Of a stretch of 64,000 nt of DNA, positions 25,361-33,862 are shown in pieces. The translations under genes were made by a program, and so were the position numbers. The stretch is from a virus: positions 95,869-159,868 of the IMG/VR virus record IMGVR_UViG_3300008259_003217; one strand, given 5' to 3'. How positions within the stretch are numbered: position 1 is the stretch's first letter; every line of letters begins with the position of its first letter. The notes beneath the pieces were generated by a model. That model did no database searches. It saw only the letters and a program-made list of their open reading frames with translations, and was not told the DNA's origin.

Positions 25361-26278
25361 ATGAATACAGAAAACTATTATGATATTTTAGGTGTTAGTG
25401 AAAAAGCGACACAAGATGAGATAAAAAAAACCTATAAAAAGTTAGCTAAGGAAAAACATCCAGATGTTGGTGGTAGTGAGGAAGAGTTTAAAAAAATATC
25501 AGTAGCTTACGATATTCTTGGTGATGAACAAAAAAGGAACCAATATGACATGTCCAGACAAAATCCGTTTGGTGGTGGTTTTCCTGGTTTCGATGAAATG
25601 TTTAATATGTTTAATAGGGGTAATCGAAGACAACAAGTACATAGTACTGTAATCACAGTTACCGTTGGAACATTAGAATCCTATTTAGGTAAAGTAAAAC
25701 AATTAAATTTTAAACGAAAATCAAAATGTGACCCATGTAATGGAACTGGAGGTGATAAATTAGTTTGTCACGAATGTGGGGGTTCCGGAAACGTCATTAG
25801 ACAAATGGGGAGTGGTATGTTTATTCAAATGGTATCTATGACATGTAATACTTGTCGAGGCTCTGGTAAGATTATTAAAAACGCTTGTCACGTTTGTCAC
25901 GGTACTGGTGATAAAGATGAGATAAAAACAATTGACATAAAATTACCACACGGAATTGACGATGGTCAATTTGTTAAAGTACAGGGGTCTGGTGATTTTA
26001 GAAACGGAGTGTACGGTGACTTGGTGGTTAGAGTACAAATAACACCCGAAAATGGGTTCGAAAAGATTTCAAATAACCTAATTTACAATAAAGTATTAAA
26101 TTTAGATGAAATCCAAAAAGATGATTTTATTGTACCACACCCGGATGGTGACATGTCAATAAAATTTCCAGACACAATCGACACCTCAAAAGCTCTAAGA
26201 GTTAAAAATAAGGGGTTTAAACAACAACCACAGGGTGATTTGGTAGTAAACTTAATACTTAAGTTCACAAGGACTTAA
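25361..26278 (+). CDS. dnaJ: DnaJ (Hsp40) co-chaperone
   Basis: 305 residues, shorter than E. coli DnaJ (376). It has a J domain (1-68) with the HPD motif in KHPDVGG, a short Gly/Phe-rich stretch (NPFGGGFPGF), and four C-x2-C-x-G-x-G zinc repeats (about 125-185) starting CDPCNGTG, CHECGGSG, CNTCRGSG and CHVCHGTG. The C-terminal substrate domain is trimmed. It should stimulate a DnaK ATPase, and the phage encodes its own DnaK at 53130. It is divergent from the leftward gene at 25331 across a 29-nt gap. Confidence 0.92.
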   Translation: MNTENYYDILGVSEKATQDEIKKTYKKLAKEKHPDVGGSEEEFKKISVAYDILGDEQKRNQYDMSRQNPFGGGFPGFDEMFNMFNRGNRRQQVHSTVITVTVGTLESYLGKVKQLNFKRKSKCDPCNGTGGDKLVCHECGGSGNVIRQMGSGMFIQMVSMTCNTCRGSGKIIKNACHVCHGTGDKDEIKTIDIKLPHGIDDGQFVKVQGSGDFRNGVYGDLVVRVQITPENGFEKISNNLIYNKVLNLDEIQKDDFIVPHPDGDMSIKFPDTIDTSKALRVKNKGFKQQPQGDLVVNLILKFTRT

Positions 26279-26436
26279 AACATCTCCAATAGGGTCTTAA
26301 ACAACATTACTGTACCATATATTGAGGATAATAAAATATATCCGGAAACTATAACAATACCTATTTGAGTTTTTGTAAATCCTTTATTACATTTACGACA
26401 TCCATTGACTTCCGTAGCTTTCTTCATTTCTATCAT
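26275..26436 (-). CDS. Small membrane protein with Cys pair (leftward)
   Basis: 53 residues from the ATG at 26436; an in-frame ATG at 26427 is an alternative start. The N-terminal part contains CRKC and a basic stretch, followed by one transmembrane helix (about 26-46). Its stop overlaps the dnaJ stop. A minus-strand TATTTAT motif lies 12 nt upstream. It fills what would otherwise be an empty 240-nt gap. Function unknown. Confidence 0.55.
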   Translation of the reverse strand: MIEMKKATEVNGCRKCNKGFTKTQIGIVIVSGYILLSSIYGTVMLFKTLLEMF

Positions 26437-26448
26437 TTTTTACTAAAA

Positions 26449-26455
26449 ATAAATA
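26449..26455 (-). promoter_or_regulatory. TATTTAT motif (minus strand), candidate late promoter
   Basis: Lies 12 nt before the leftward start at 26436. A divergent plus-strand copy is at 26497-26503. Confidence 0.4.
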
Positions 26456-26496
26456 CATTAAATTGACAAATAAATAAAAAAAGGTTATTATTAACA

Positions 26497-26503
26497 TATT
26501 TAT
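26497..26503 (+). promoter_or_regulatory. TATTTAT motif, candidate late promoter
   Basis: Lies 15 nt before the ATG at 26519. A TTGACA-N17-TATTAT match (26463-26491) overlaps just upstream. Confidence 0.45.
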
Positions 26504-26518
26504 TGATAAAATACGAAC

Positions 26519-28603
26519 ATGGAGTTAATAAAGATATTATCCGAAACGGTAGTTAAAAATATTAAAAGAAAAGATCTTTTATCGGAAGCTATGTCTGAAA
26601 AAGTTATCAAACAAATGATTGATAAATTTAGTGGTGAGACAGAGGGGGACCCAAACCCACCAACTGAGGATTATGTTAGAGAACTCATTTCAGATTTTGA
26701 AAGATTTAAACAAGCTTTTCCACCGGATAGAAGAGATATCGTACAATACACATATAACGATTTAAAAACAACAGTAGAGGAGTATAAGAAAAAACAAGAA
26801 GCTAAAAAAGCGTCTACAGAAACTTTTAAAGCTTTTATGGACAAAAATAAAGGAGCGGATATTAATCAAGTTAAGGCTAATTTTAAAGCTTTCGATATGG
26901 TTAAAGACGTATTACCAGCAAAAGAACAAAATATTTTAAATTATACCGATGTTGATCTAAATGATCTGATACAAAACCAATTCGTACCATTAATGGTCAT
27001 GAAGAGAAAAATAAAAGATCTTGAACAAATGGATCCTAGAGTATCATCACAGATACTTAAAATGCCAAAAGAAAGACTACAACAGGTATTAAACGATAAG
27101 TTTAAAGAGATTGTGGTTAGTGTTGGTTGGAAAAAATTCGCAACTGAAAATCCAGAATTAACCCCTGAAATTGTCTTACCAAGACTTGAAGCTTACGCCA
27201 CCGCTTATTCAAAAATACCATTCAACACTAAACCGTTAATGTTAATGACATTTGATGAATTCGAACATATTGTTGATGCTTTACCTGTGGACGAAGAGGA
27301 TGAAACGAAAGTAGGTATTGACCTGGATGATATCAAAACAATATATGAAGATGATGAATTATTAGTATTTTTACCAACAATAAAAAATGAATGTATCAGA
27401 ATTAGAAAAAAATACGCACCTAACTCAAGTTGGTGTACATCCTGGGATAGAGCGGGTAACTACTATTACAATTACAGATTAAAACAAAATTTAACGTTAT
27501 ATTACGTAATTGATTTAACACAACCAGCAAACTATAGAACACACCCAAATCACGCTGGTGTTGTCCTTGTTGATAGATATGGTGATAAAAGATTGGCTGA
27601 CGCTACTAACTCAGGACGATGGTCCGGAGGTCAAACAGTTAGTTGGAATGAAATCACCGAAAAGTTCCCACTACTAAAAGGTAAGGAGGATTTATTTAAA
27701 CCATTACCAATTAGTGATGAGGATAGGGAACATATGAATAGAATTGAGAGTGCTAGAGTTAGTACTGACGCTATTAAAGAATTAGGGTCTGAAGCTGAAG
27801 CTGAATTGTGGTTAGAATTGGTTGGTCCAGATTTGAGTAATAGAAGTGGTGGTTCTGAAATTTACAAGAATCTAACACCAGAACTTAAAAAGAAATACAT
27901 TGGTTTAAGTTTACCGTTAAACGCTCAAATGGTTCAGGATTCAGAACCAGATGTAGTCGCTTATTATTTGAGAGAAAAAGTAAAACAATTTGAAAATAAA
28001 TCATTAAAGGAATTAACCGAGTTAGATATCGCTCTCATCAATAGTCCGTTAATGAAAAAACACAAAGAAAAAATTAGAGAAATATACACAAAGGAAATTG
28101 AATTTGGTATTGACGAACAATTTGGTGGATCATCTTTAGAAATAAGTTACCCATCAAACATTAACGCTAAATTTTCCGCTATATTTGGATTGGAAAAATT
28201 ATTTGCTAGTGTTAAAGATAAAACCAAAATAACATATGTTTCACTTGAGAATACAAGTAAGGGATCCCTATATCTTGATTTACCAAACGAGATAGCTCAA
28301 TTTACCAACTTACAAATGTTAATTGTTGACAATTATATCAAATCAATTCCAGAAGCTATCGGACAATGTAAGTTTTTAGTTTTCTTAAACTTATTGAATT
28401 GTCCTAGATTGACAAAACTACCAAAATCAATTGTTAATTTAACTTGTTTGGAGTTTTTATCAACATCCGGATCCGGGATTGATGAAAATAGTATACCTGA
28501 ATCAGCTAAACAATATTTTATTGAGGATGAATTTATGGGTTATGTACAACCTAATTTCCCACCAGAGATGAAACAACACTGTCCAGCAACCTTTGACTTT
28601 TAA
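26519..28603 (+). CDS. Tagged protein with KWC-box domain and C-terminal LRRs
   Basis: 694 residues. The N-terminus has two tag-like elements (ILSE near 8, LLSEA near 22). A helical region (about 50-250) follows. Next is a domain (about 270-400) beginning IYEDDELLVFLP and containing SSWCTSWDR, which matches the KWC[TV]-box proteins at 41857 and 48663. After a helical stretch, leucine-rich repeats fill about 575-660 (LPNEIAQFTNLQMLIV, then LPKSIVNLTCLEFL). It is probably a late, virion-associated effector; that is inference from the tag and motif. No enzyme activity can be assigned. Confidence 0.6.
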   Translation: MELIKILSETVVKNIKRKDLLSEAMSEKVIKQMIDKFSGETEGDPNPPTEDYVRELISDFERFKQAFPPDRRDIVQYTYNDLKTTVEEYKKKQEAKKASTETFKAFMDKNKGADINQVKANFKAFDMVKDVLPAKEQNILNYTDVDLNDLIQNQFVPLMVMKRKIKDLEQMDPRVSSQILKMPKERLQQVLNDKFKEIVVSVGWKKFATENPELTPEIVLPRLEAYATAYSKIPFNTKPLMLMTFDEFEHIVDALPVDEEDETKVGIDLDDIKTIYEDDELLVFLPTIKNECIRIRKKYAPNSSWCTSWDRAGNYYYNYRLKQNLTLYYVIDLTQPANYRTHPNHAGVVLVDRYGDKRLADATNSGRWSGGQTVSWNEITEKFPLLKGKEDLFKPLPISDEDREHMNRIESARVSTDAIKELGSEAEAELWLELVGPDLSNRSGGSEIYKNLTPELKKKYIGLSLPLNAQMVQDSEPDVVAYYLREKVKQFENKSLKELTELDIALINSPLMKKHKEKIREIYTKEIEFGIDEQFGGSSLEISYPSNINAKFSAIFGLEKLFASVKDKTKITYVSLENTSKGSLYLDLPNEIAQFTNLQMLIVDNYIKSIPEAIGQCKFLVFLNLLNCPRLTKLPKSIVNLTCLEFLSTSGSGIDENSIPESAKQYFIEDEFMGYVQPNFPPEMKQHCPATFDF

Positions 28604-28609
28604 TTATAT

Positions 28610-28894
28610 ATGAAAAACGTAGACATCGAGATTTATATCTCAAATCTAATTAGGTTCTTTGAAACTAACCCAAATGACCTATTAATACTAATTGGTGAAA
28701 TCCAGAAAGAGGAATTTTACACAAAATTGAGGGAAAAATCGGAAGATAACCACAAAAAAGGTTTGGATATAATTTTAACCAGGGAACAAATTATTAATAT
28801 CGTTGTTGAAATGAAAATACCACAAATTAATGACCATTCTGAGGTTAGTAAACTGGTAATGAAAACAAAATTTGGTGATATAATAATGAATTAA
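28610..28894 (+). CDS. Hypothetical conserved-type phage protein
   Basis: 94 residues, helical (ISNLIRFFETNPNDLL, then REQIINIVVEM). This short family recurs in large phages without a known role. It follows the LRR gene by 6 nt and ends before a host-type promoter. Confidence 0.6.
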   Translation: MKNVDIEIYISNLIRFFETNPNDLLILIGEIQKEEFYTKLREKSEDNHKKGLDIILTREQIINIVVEMKIPQINDHSEVSKLVMKTKFGDIIMN

Positions 28895-28904
28895 TTTAAA
28901 AAAA

Positions 28905-28935
28905 TTTGTTTATACCAAAAAAACCCTTATATTTG
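28905..28935 (+). promoter_or_regulatory. Bacteroidota-type promoter TTTG-N19-TATATTTG
   Basis: TTTG at 28905-28908 and TATATTTG at 28928-28935, 27 nt before the DUF932 gene. Confidence 0.7.
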
Positions 28936-28962
28936 TGTTATTATTAATCTAAATTAAATAAC

Positions 28963-29718
28963 ATGATCTACACCCCAGAATTAATCAAACAAGTAGCTCC
29001 ATCAGTATTCGCTACATCAGCGTCACCAAAAATGACAAGTCGATACAAATTTGTACCGACAGATCAAATCATTGAATTTTTTGATCGTGAAGGGTGGAAA
29101 GTATCTTCAGTTAAACAAAGTGGTCGAGGAATTCATTCCCTACATGAGTTAAGACTTCGAAATGGTGAATTACCTAAAGTTGGTGATACCCTTGTTGAAG
29201 CTGTGATTAGAAACTCACACAACGGTATGTCCGCTCTATCAATTACATCTGGACTACACCGATTAGTTTGTAGTAACGGATTGATTGTACCCACCTCAGT
29301 AGCTGACAGATTTGACGTTAGACATACAGGGTTTGAGTTCGATGATGTTAAAAAGTTAACTGAGAGCTTCTCCAAAAGACTACCTAGAATCCAACAGTCA
29401 ATTGATAGAATGATGGAAAGAGAATTAACTCTAGAAGAAAAGATTGACTTTGCTATGAAATCATCTAAATTTAGATGGAATACCGGATCAAAACCGACAG
29501 ACTTGGATATTATGGACTTGTTAACACCAAATAGATCTGAGGACGAAGGTGATGATCTTTGGAAGGTGTTCAATGTTGTTCAGGAGAAGTTTGTTCGTGG
29601 TGGGGTTGGATATAAGTCAAACTCCGGTCGACGAACCAAACTTAGAGGTATTAAAAATATCTTACAGAACAATCACATAAACACAAAACTCTGGGAAACC
29701 GCTGAGGAAATGATTTAA
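28963..29718 (+). CDS. DUF932 family protein
   Basis: 251 residues. The pattern of Bacteroidota/phage DUF932 proteins is present: a GIHSLHELRLR segment, then ALSITSGLHRLVCSNGL, and a helical C-terminus. DUF932 members are common on plasmids and phages and are linked to DNA metabolism, with no proven activity. It has its own host-type promoter and a downstream hairpin, so it is a single early/middle gene. Confidence 0.75.
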   Translation: MIYTPELIKQVAPSVFATSASPKMTSRYKFVPTDQIIEFFDREGWKVSSVKQSGRGIHSLHELRLRNGELPKVGDTLVEAVIRNSHNGMSALSITSGLHRLVCSNGLIVPTSVADRFDVRHTGFEFDDVKKLTESFSKRLPRIQQSIDRMMERELTLEEKIDFAMKSSKFRWNTGSKPTDLDIMDLLTPNRSEDEGDDLWKVFNVVQEKFVRGGVGYKSNSGRRTKLRGIKNILQNNHINTKLWETAEEMI

Positions 29719-29724
29719 ATATAA

Positions 29725-29746
29725 GTGGGGGGGTAAAACCCCCCAC
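29725..29746 (+). terminator. GC-rich hairpin terminator
   Basis: Stem GTGGGGGG / CCCCCCAC with a short A-rich loop. The T run is weak (CTTTAAT). It ends the DUF932 transcript. Confidence 0.6.
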
Positions 29747-29761
29747 CTTTAATCGAATACA

Positions 29762-30082
29762 ATGTTTAAACGAGAAGAAGAATTCATTAAAAAACTTGAG
29801 GAGAATACTGGTAAGGTACATTCTGTAATACATTACTTAGATCCAGTTAAAATAACTCCAGTTATGTTGATGGAAAGAAAATATACCATTAAACATCTCG
29901 ATGGATATTCTTTAAACGGTACCATGTATCACGATGAAGCTTCGTTTATATCACCATCCGGGTTTCTAATATATTTATCCAAAAGTAGAGATGAGGATAT
30001 TTATCAAATGAAGATTATTTATAGAACTGATCAATTTGATGAGGTTAGTCTCTTCATTAAAAATTTAACAAAATTAAAATAA
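29762..30082 (+). CDS. Hypothetical protein
   Basis: 106 residues, alpha/beta, no cysteine. It starts 13 nt after the DUF932 terminator and precedes thioredoxin by 1 nt, so it may be in a redox operon. No family recognised. Confidence 0.55.
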   Translation: MFKREEEFIKKLEENTGKVHSVIHYLDPVKITPVMLMERKYTIKHLDGYSLNGTMYHDEASFISPSGFLIYLSKSRDEDIYQMKIIYRTDQFDEVSLFIKNLTKLK

Positions 30083-30083
30083 A

Positions 30084-30398
30084 ATGGAAATTAGTAGCGT
30101 TGACTTACAGGAAAAAATAAACTCTGGTGAAAAAATCATAGTTGAATTCTGGGCTGAATGGTGTGGACCATGTAGAATGATGAAACCAATATTTGAAAAG
30201 GTATCATCAGAAAATAAAACAGATGTTCACATGTTTACAATGAATGTGGATTTGAATCGTGAGATAGCTATGTCACTTGGTATTCGTAGTATCCCAACAA
30301 CCAAAGTATTTAACTCAGGTGAAAACATTGACACCAAGGTTGGTGTGTTAAATGAGTCACAAATAAACGGAATGGTAAACGAATTGATAAATGGATAA
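30084..30398 (+). CDS. Thioredoxin
   Basis: 104 residues, full thioredoxin length. The active site WCGPC has C27 and C30, and the conserved cis-proline region IPTTKVF is present. It could keep ribonucleotide reductase or other phage enzymes reduced. The stop overlaps the glutaredoxin ATG region by 8 nt, so the two are expressed together. Confidence 0.9.
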   Translation: MEISSVDLQEKINSGEKIIVEFWAEWCGPCRMMKPIFEKVSSENKTDVHMFTMNVDLNREIAMSLGIRSIPTTKVFNSGENIDTKVGVLNESQINGMVNELING

Positions 30399-30678
30399 GG
30401 TAGTTATTTTATTCACTATGGAATCTTGTCCATATTGTCACATGTTAAAAGAAATGTTGGATAAAGAGAACATCACTTATTATGATAGGGATATAAATAA
30501 ACACAAGGAAGAATATGATATGTTTGTGGAAGTCACACAGAATGAATTTGTTCCAGCGTTTATGTTGATTGAATCCCCGGAAAGTGAAGAACCTAGTACA
30601 AATTTATACGCTCCCGAAAGGGATTTTGACGACCTGGAAGATGGTGTCGGTATAATCAAAGAATTTTTTGAAAAATAA
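30391..30678 (+). CDS. Glutaredoxin-like protein
   Basis: 95 residues. The active site is CPYC at 13-16, with the helix and a VPAF cis-Pro segment. It is longer at the C-terminus, with an acidic tail. It is the second redox carrier in the operon and overlaps thioredoxin by 8 nt. A bidirectional terminator follows. Confidence 0.85.
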   Translation: MDKVVILFTMESCPYCHMLKEMLDKENITYYDRDINKHKEEYDMFVEVTQNEFVPAFMLIESPESEEPSTNLYAPERDFDDLEDGVGIIKEFFEK

Positions 30679-30680
30679 AA

Positions 30681-30712
30681 AAACCCCCACTTAAAATGGG
30701 GGTTTCGTTTTT
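30681..30712. terminator. Bidirectional terminator of the repeated AACCCCCA...TGGGGGTT type
   Basis: A 9-bp stem AAACCCCCA / TGGGGGTTT with a 7-nt loop and T runs on both sides. Near copies occur at 62813 and 63786. It separates the glutaredoxin gene from the leftward gene. Confidence 0.85.
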
Positions 30713-31409
30713 AAAATAAAATAGTATCTTTTAATCTGTCTTGGATCAGGTAAGGTTTGGATTTATTTGGATCTAGTACATCATGTATTAAATCATACTT
30801 AGTTAGTTTACTACTAAACTCTTCCAGATTAAAATCAAATACGTCCAGTATCATCGACTTAACTCTATGGTCAACTTTATCACCTTTACTTGTGATGACC
30901 CTAATTTTAAAATCATCATCCTCATCTAGTTCTTTTGTAAAATAAAAATACACCTCATCGGTACCAATTGAACTGTAACAGTGGTTGAAAATGTAGTGGG
31001 AATAATAAACCATTAATCGACCACAATTTAAACTGTGACCATACGGGAATTCAGAACTTACTGATACTTCAGATACCGGTTCCGGTTCCTCAACGTACAG
31101 TGACCTATTTACCTTAACCCACCCACGTTCAATATTCTTTATTTTTTCACCATACTTAATCAGATCGATTATATTTATGGTTTCGATATCAACATCGGTT
31201 AATACCTCACTAAACCAGTCGACAAACTCATCCCTTACTTTGTTTAAATCCAAAATTGACAAACTAGTCGTTAAACCATTAACAACGAAAAAAGGTCCAC
31301 AGTCGGTAACCTGAATTATGGAATTTTCTGTTTTATTTATTTTGGATAATACAAATTCTGAAAATAAGTTAACAACACCTCTTCTAGAATTTTTGTTTAT
31401 TAATCTCAT
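30711..31409 (-). CDS. Conserved-type phage protein with VTDCG-x-FFVVNG motif
   Basis: 232 residues. The strand pair VTDCGPFFVVNGLTT and the later FPYGHSLNCGRLMVYY recall an SAM-synthetase-like fold reported in some large phages, but catalytic residues could not be checked. It belongs to the leftward group ending at the bidirectional terminator, 47 nt after an upstream leftward gene. Treat as unknown. Confidence 0.55.
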   Translation of the reverse strand: MRLINKNSRRGVVNLFSEFVLSKINKTENSIIQVTDCGPFFVVNGLTTSLSILDLNKVRDEFVDWFSEVLTDVDIETINIIDLIKYGEKIKNIERGWVKVNRSLYVEEPEPVSEVSVSSEFPYGHSLNCGRLMVYYSHYIFNHCYSSIGTDEVYFYFTKELDEDDDFKIRVITSKGDKVDHRVKSMILDVFDFNLEEFSSKLTKYDLIHDVLDPNKSKPYLIQDRLKDTILF

Positions 31410-31456
31410 ATCTTTTTTTTACAATTGATATGAAAATTAATTTAATATATAAATAG

Positions 31457-32443
31457 TTAACTAATATAATTGTAGAAATACTCGTTCAGGTTTTTTTTCA
31501 CTAGATCACTATCAGCGTATTCCGGGTTGTATATTCTAAGTTCCTCACCACACGTAGTCATATACATTTTAACCATGTCTAAGTAGTCGTATTTATCAAT
31601 TATTGAATCTGAGTAATCCTCCATACACGTCATAAAATCCCTTAAGTCACCCTCAAAATTCTTTATTTTAAAGTAAACATCTTCGTTATCCCATATGTGA
31701 TCACCATCAAAATAATCAGAAATTTTTATTTTAATTTGTTCATATACCTCATCGTTCCACGCTTCATTATAAGATAATGAATATAGTGAATATAACTCAC
31801 TTCTAGTCTCACTTAGACTATCTAACCACATTAATTCATTAAAAACACTTTTATCAGAAAATACCTGGTCTATGTTTGTTTCATTTATGGTGAACATACC
31901 ATTATCGTCTGATTGGTCATAAAACCACTCATCATTGAAATCTTCACTATCAAACTCAACACCGGATAATTTATCCAATACAACACCCTTTAAAGTTTTT
32001 AAGTTATCATCATTTAAATCATCCACAATATCACTGTACCAATCAACATCACGACTAGAAAAAGTATACATCTCAAACCAATCTGGACTGAGTACCTCAC
32101 TGACAATCTCTTCATCAGTCATACCACGACTGTCCCCAGAATCAAATAATTTAGATAACTCAGATAAATCATCTAATTTTAAAAAATACCCGTCCTCATT
32201 TTTTTGTACATCACCAAGGTACTTCAAAAAGTAATCAGGACCATATTTATCCAAATACATTAAACACACTTGATTTATTGTACCATCATCATCATTTCGA
32301 TTAATTGATTCTATGTCAATCTTATCCAGTAATCCTTTTTTATCAAAAAAATTTATAAATGTGGATAAATCATTGTTGAATAGTTTTGAAATTTTATACC
32401 ATTCACCATTATTAAATCTATCTATTAGTTCTGAAACTTTCAT
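31457..32443 (-). CDS. Acidic leftward protein, paralogue of the upstream gene product
   Basis: 328 residues, very rich in Asp and Glu. The first 45 residues (KVSELIDRFNNGEWYKISKLFNND) are clearly related to the start of the upstream leftward protein, so the pair arose by duplication. The two genes overlap by one base (TAATG). No known fold or catalytic motif is seen. Confidence 0.6.
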   Translation of the reverse strand: MKVSELIDRFNNGEWYKISKLFNNDLSTFINFFDKKGLLDKIDIESINRNDDDGTINQVCLMYLDKYGPDYFLKYLGDVQKNEDGYFLKLDDLSELSKLFDSGDSRGMTDEEIVSEVLSPDWFEMYTFSSRDVDWYSDIVDDLNDDNLKTLKGVVLDKLSGVEFDSEDFNDEWFYDQSDDNGMFTINETNIDQVFSDKSVFNELMWLDSLSETRSELYSLYSLSYNEAWNDEVYEQIKIKISDYFDGDHIWDNEDVYFKIKNFEGDLRDFMTCMEDYSDSIIDKYDYLDMVKMYMTTCGEELRIYNPEYADSDLVKKNLNEYFYNYIS

Positions 32444-33555
32444 TATATATAATCTGAGAAAAATTCATTTATGTTGTTATTAACACGATCCCAATCAGGG
32501 TACCCAGGAATTCTAAAATCAATTTGCTCATATTCATTATCATCAAATAGGGACCTCATCATTTCAGTATATGATCCATGATACTCCAATAACCCATCAC
32601 TATAACCACGACCCCTATTTTCATAAACAAATGATTTAACATTGTTATAAAAATCACTAATTCTAATATAGGGGGTATATTTTGTTTTATCACCAGATTT
32701 TGTCATTTCCTCAGTTATTTTTGATGAGAAGAATTCATCAAGACCATCATAAACTAAATCATAACATTCACTCTCATACGCACTGTTATACGCGTTATCA
32801 TGTACATTATATAACTCACCTTTTAGTTCATCTAGGTCACCATCAAGTAATTCCTCCATAGCTTCCTGATCCTTTATTAAATCATAAATAACATCATCAG
32901 TTATTTGGAAAAAATCTTCCCTACCTTGTTGTTTCATTAATTCGTGAAAGAAATCAGACCCATAATCTTCTATGTTTAGATCCTGGTTACCGATCTCTTT
33001 GAGAATACGACTAGCTAAAACCCGTAAATTACTATCATCAAGTTCATCGATGACATCTCGGTAAACATTATCCGTGGTGTCCCAGAATCTGTCATACCAC
33101 CTATCTTCCTCCTCAAAAATACCTTTAGCTAAATCACGAGCTGTAACATCCCTACCAGTATCATCAAAAAACACCACCAATTCATCACGGTCTCTAAGTC
33201 TTAACCAATACTCACCCTCACCTCTAATCTCAACATCCGATAATATCCCACCAGATATATACTGAAGACACTCATCTGGATTTTCATTTAACCACCAATA
33301 TAAGTAATAGTTTTTAAGATCATCATCCAATGAATCGTAGTCAACGTTATCCAAAAAACCGTTCTCAGCTAAAAAATCAAATAAATTTTCATTTTCCTCA
33401 AACTCCCTCCAGGATATGTTAGATATATCCAAACGATTTGAGAATCCTTTACTAATTGAAAATTTTAAAAATGTCATTATATCATTATTGAAGAATTTGG
33501 AAATTTTTTCCCATTCACCATCGTTAAATAACTCAATAATATCTGAAGGCTTCAT
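32443..33555 (-). CDS. Acidic leftward protein, paralogue of the downstream gene product
   Basis: 370 residues, strongly acidic and aromatic. The N-terminus (KPSDIIELFNDGEWEKISKFFNND) matches the next leftward protein. The middle has several DELDD-type acidic helices. A TATTTAT motif lies 14 nt upstream on the same strand, so it is probably a late gene. Function unknown. Confidence 0.6.
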   Translation of the reverse strand: MKPSDIIELFNDGEWEKISKFFNNDIMTFLKFSISKGFSNRLDISNISWREFEENENLFDFLAENGFLDNVDYDSLDDDLKNYYLYWWLNENPDECLQYISGGILSDVEIRGEGEYWLRLRDRDELVVFFDDTGRDVTARDLAKGIFEEEDRWYDRFWDTTDNVYRDVIDELDDSNLRVLASRILKEIGNQDLNIEDYGSDFFHELMKQQGREDFFQITDDVIYDLIKDQEAMEELLDGDLDELKGELYNVHDNAYNSAYESECYDLVYDGLDEFFSSKITEEMTKSGDKTKYTPYIRISDFYNNVKSFVYENRGRGYSDGLLEYHGSYTEMMRSLFDDNEYEQIDFRIPGYPDWDRVNNNINEFFSDYI

Positions 33556-33569
33556 ACTTTACTTTTAAT

Positions 33570-33576
33570 ATAAATA
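33570..33576 (-). promoter_or_regulatory. TATTTAT motif (minus strand), candidate late promoter
   Basis: Lies 14 nt before the leftward start at 33555. Confidence 0.4.
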
Positions 33577-33577
33577 C

Positions 33578-33604
33578 AAAAAAAGGTGGAAACATTCCCA
33601 CCTT
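33578..33604 (-). terminator. Rho-independent terminator (minus strand)
   Basis: On the minus strand the stem AAGGTGG / CCACCTT with an 8-nt loop is followed by a T run. It ends the small leftward gene at 33630. Confidence 0.75.
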
Positions 33605-33629
33605 CTAAGTCTTTTAGTTGACAAAGGGA

Positions 33630-33779
33630 TTATTTCTTATTGTTATAATATCTCTCAACAATTTTTTTCACAGATTCCTGTACAGTTTGATTTTTTGTAC
33701 CCTCATTCTGAGTGTTAACTTGTTGTTGAGGAGCCGGAGCAGCTTGTTGGTTCCCTTTGTTTTTACATCCACATCCCAT
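33630..33779 (-). CDS. Small Cys-starting protein with Gln/Pro linker (leftward)
   Basis: 49 residues from the ATG at 33779; a TTG-started form 15 residues longer is unlikely. It begins MGCGCKNKG, then a Gln/Pro/Ala-rich linker and a short helix. A Cys-Gly-Cys start suggests metal binding. Minus-strand TATTTAT lies 32 nt upstream. Similar tiny proteins occur in large phages, role unknown. Confidence 0.55.
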   Translation of the reverse strand: MGCGCKNKGNQQAAPAPQQQVNTQNEGTKNQTVQESVKKIVERYYNNKK

Positions 33780-33811
33780 GACTAATGTTTTTATTAGGTT
33801 TATTTCTATAT

Positions 33812-33818
33812 ATAAATA
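33812..33818 (-). promoter_or_regulatory. TATTTAT motif (minus strand), candidate late promoter
   Basis: Lies 32 nt before the leftward start at 33779. The divergent rightward gene has its own copy at 33851-33857. Confidence 0.35.
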
Positions 33819-33850
33819 TCCCAATAAAGTTATATTTGTAAAGATTTTAA

Positions 33851-33857
33851 TATTTAT
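33851..33857 (+). promoter_or_regulatory. TATTTAT motif, candidate late promoter
   Basis: Ends 5 nt before the ATG at 33863. A TATATTTG at 33831-33838 is also present but lacks a good TTTG partner. Confidence 0.4.
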
Positions 33858-33862
33858 TATAT

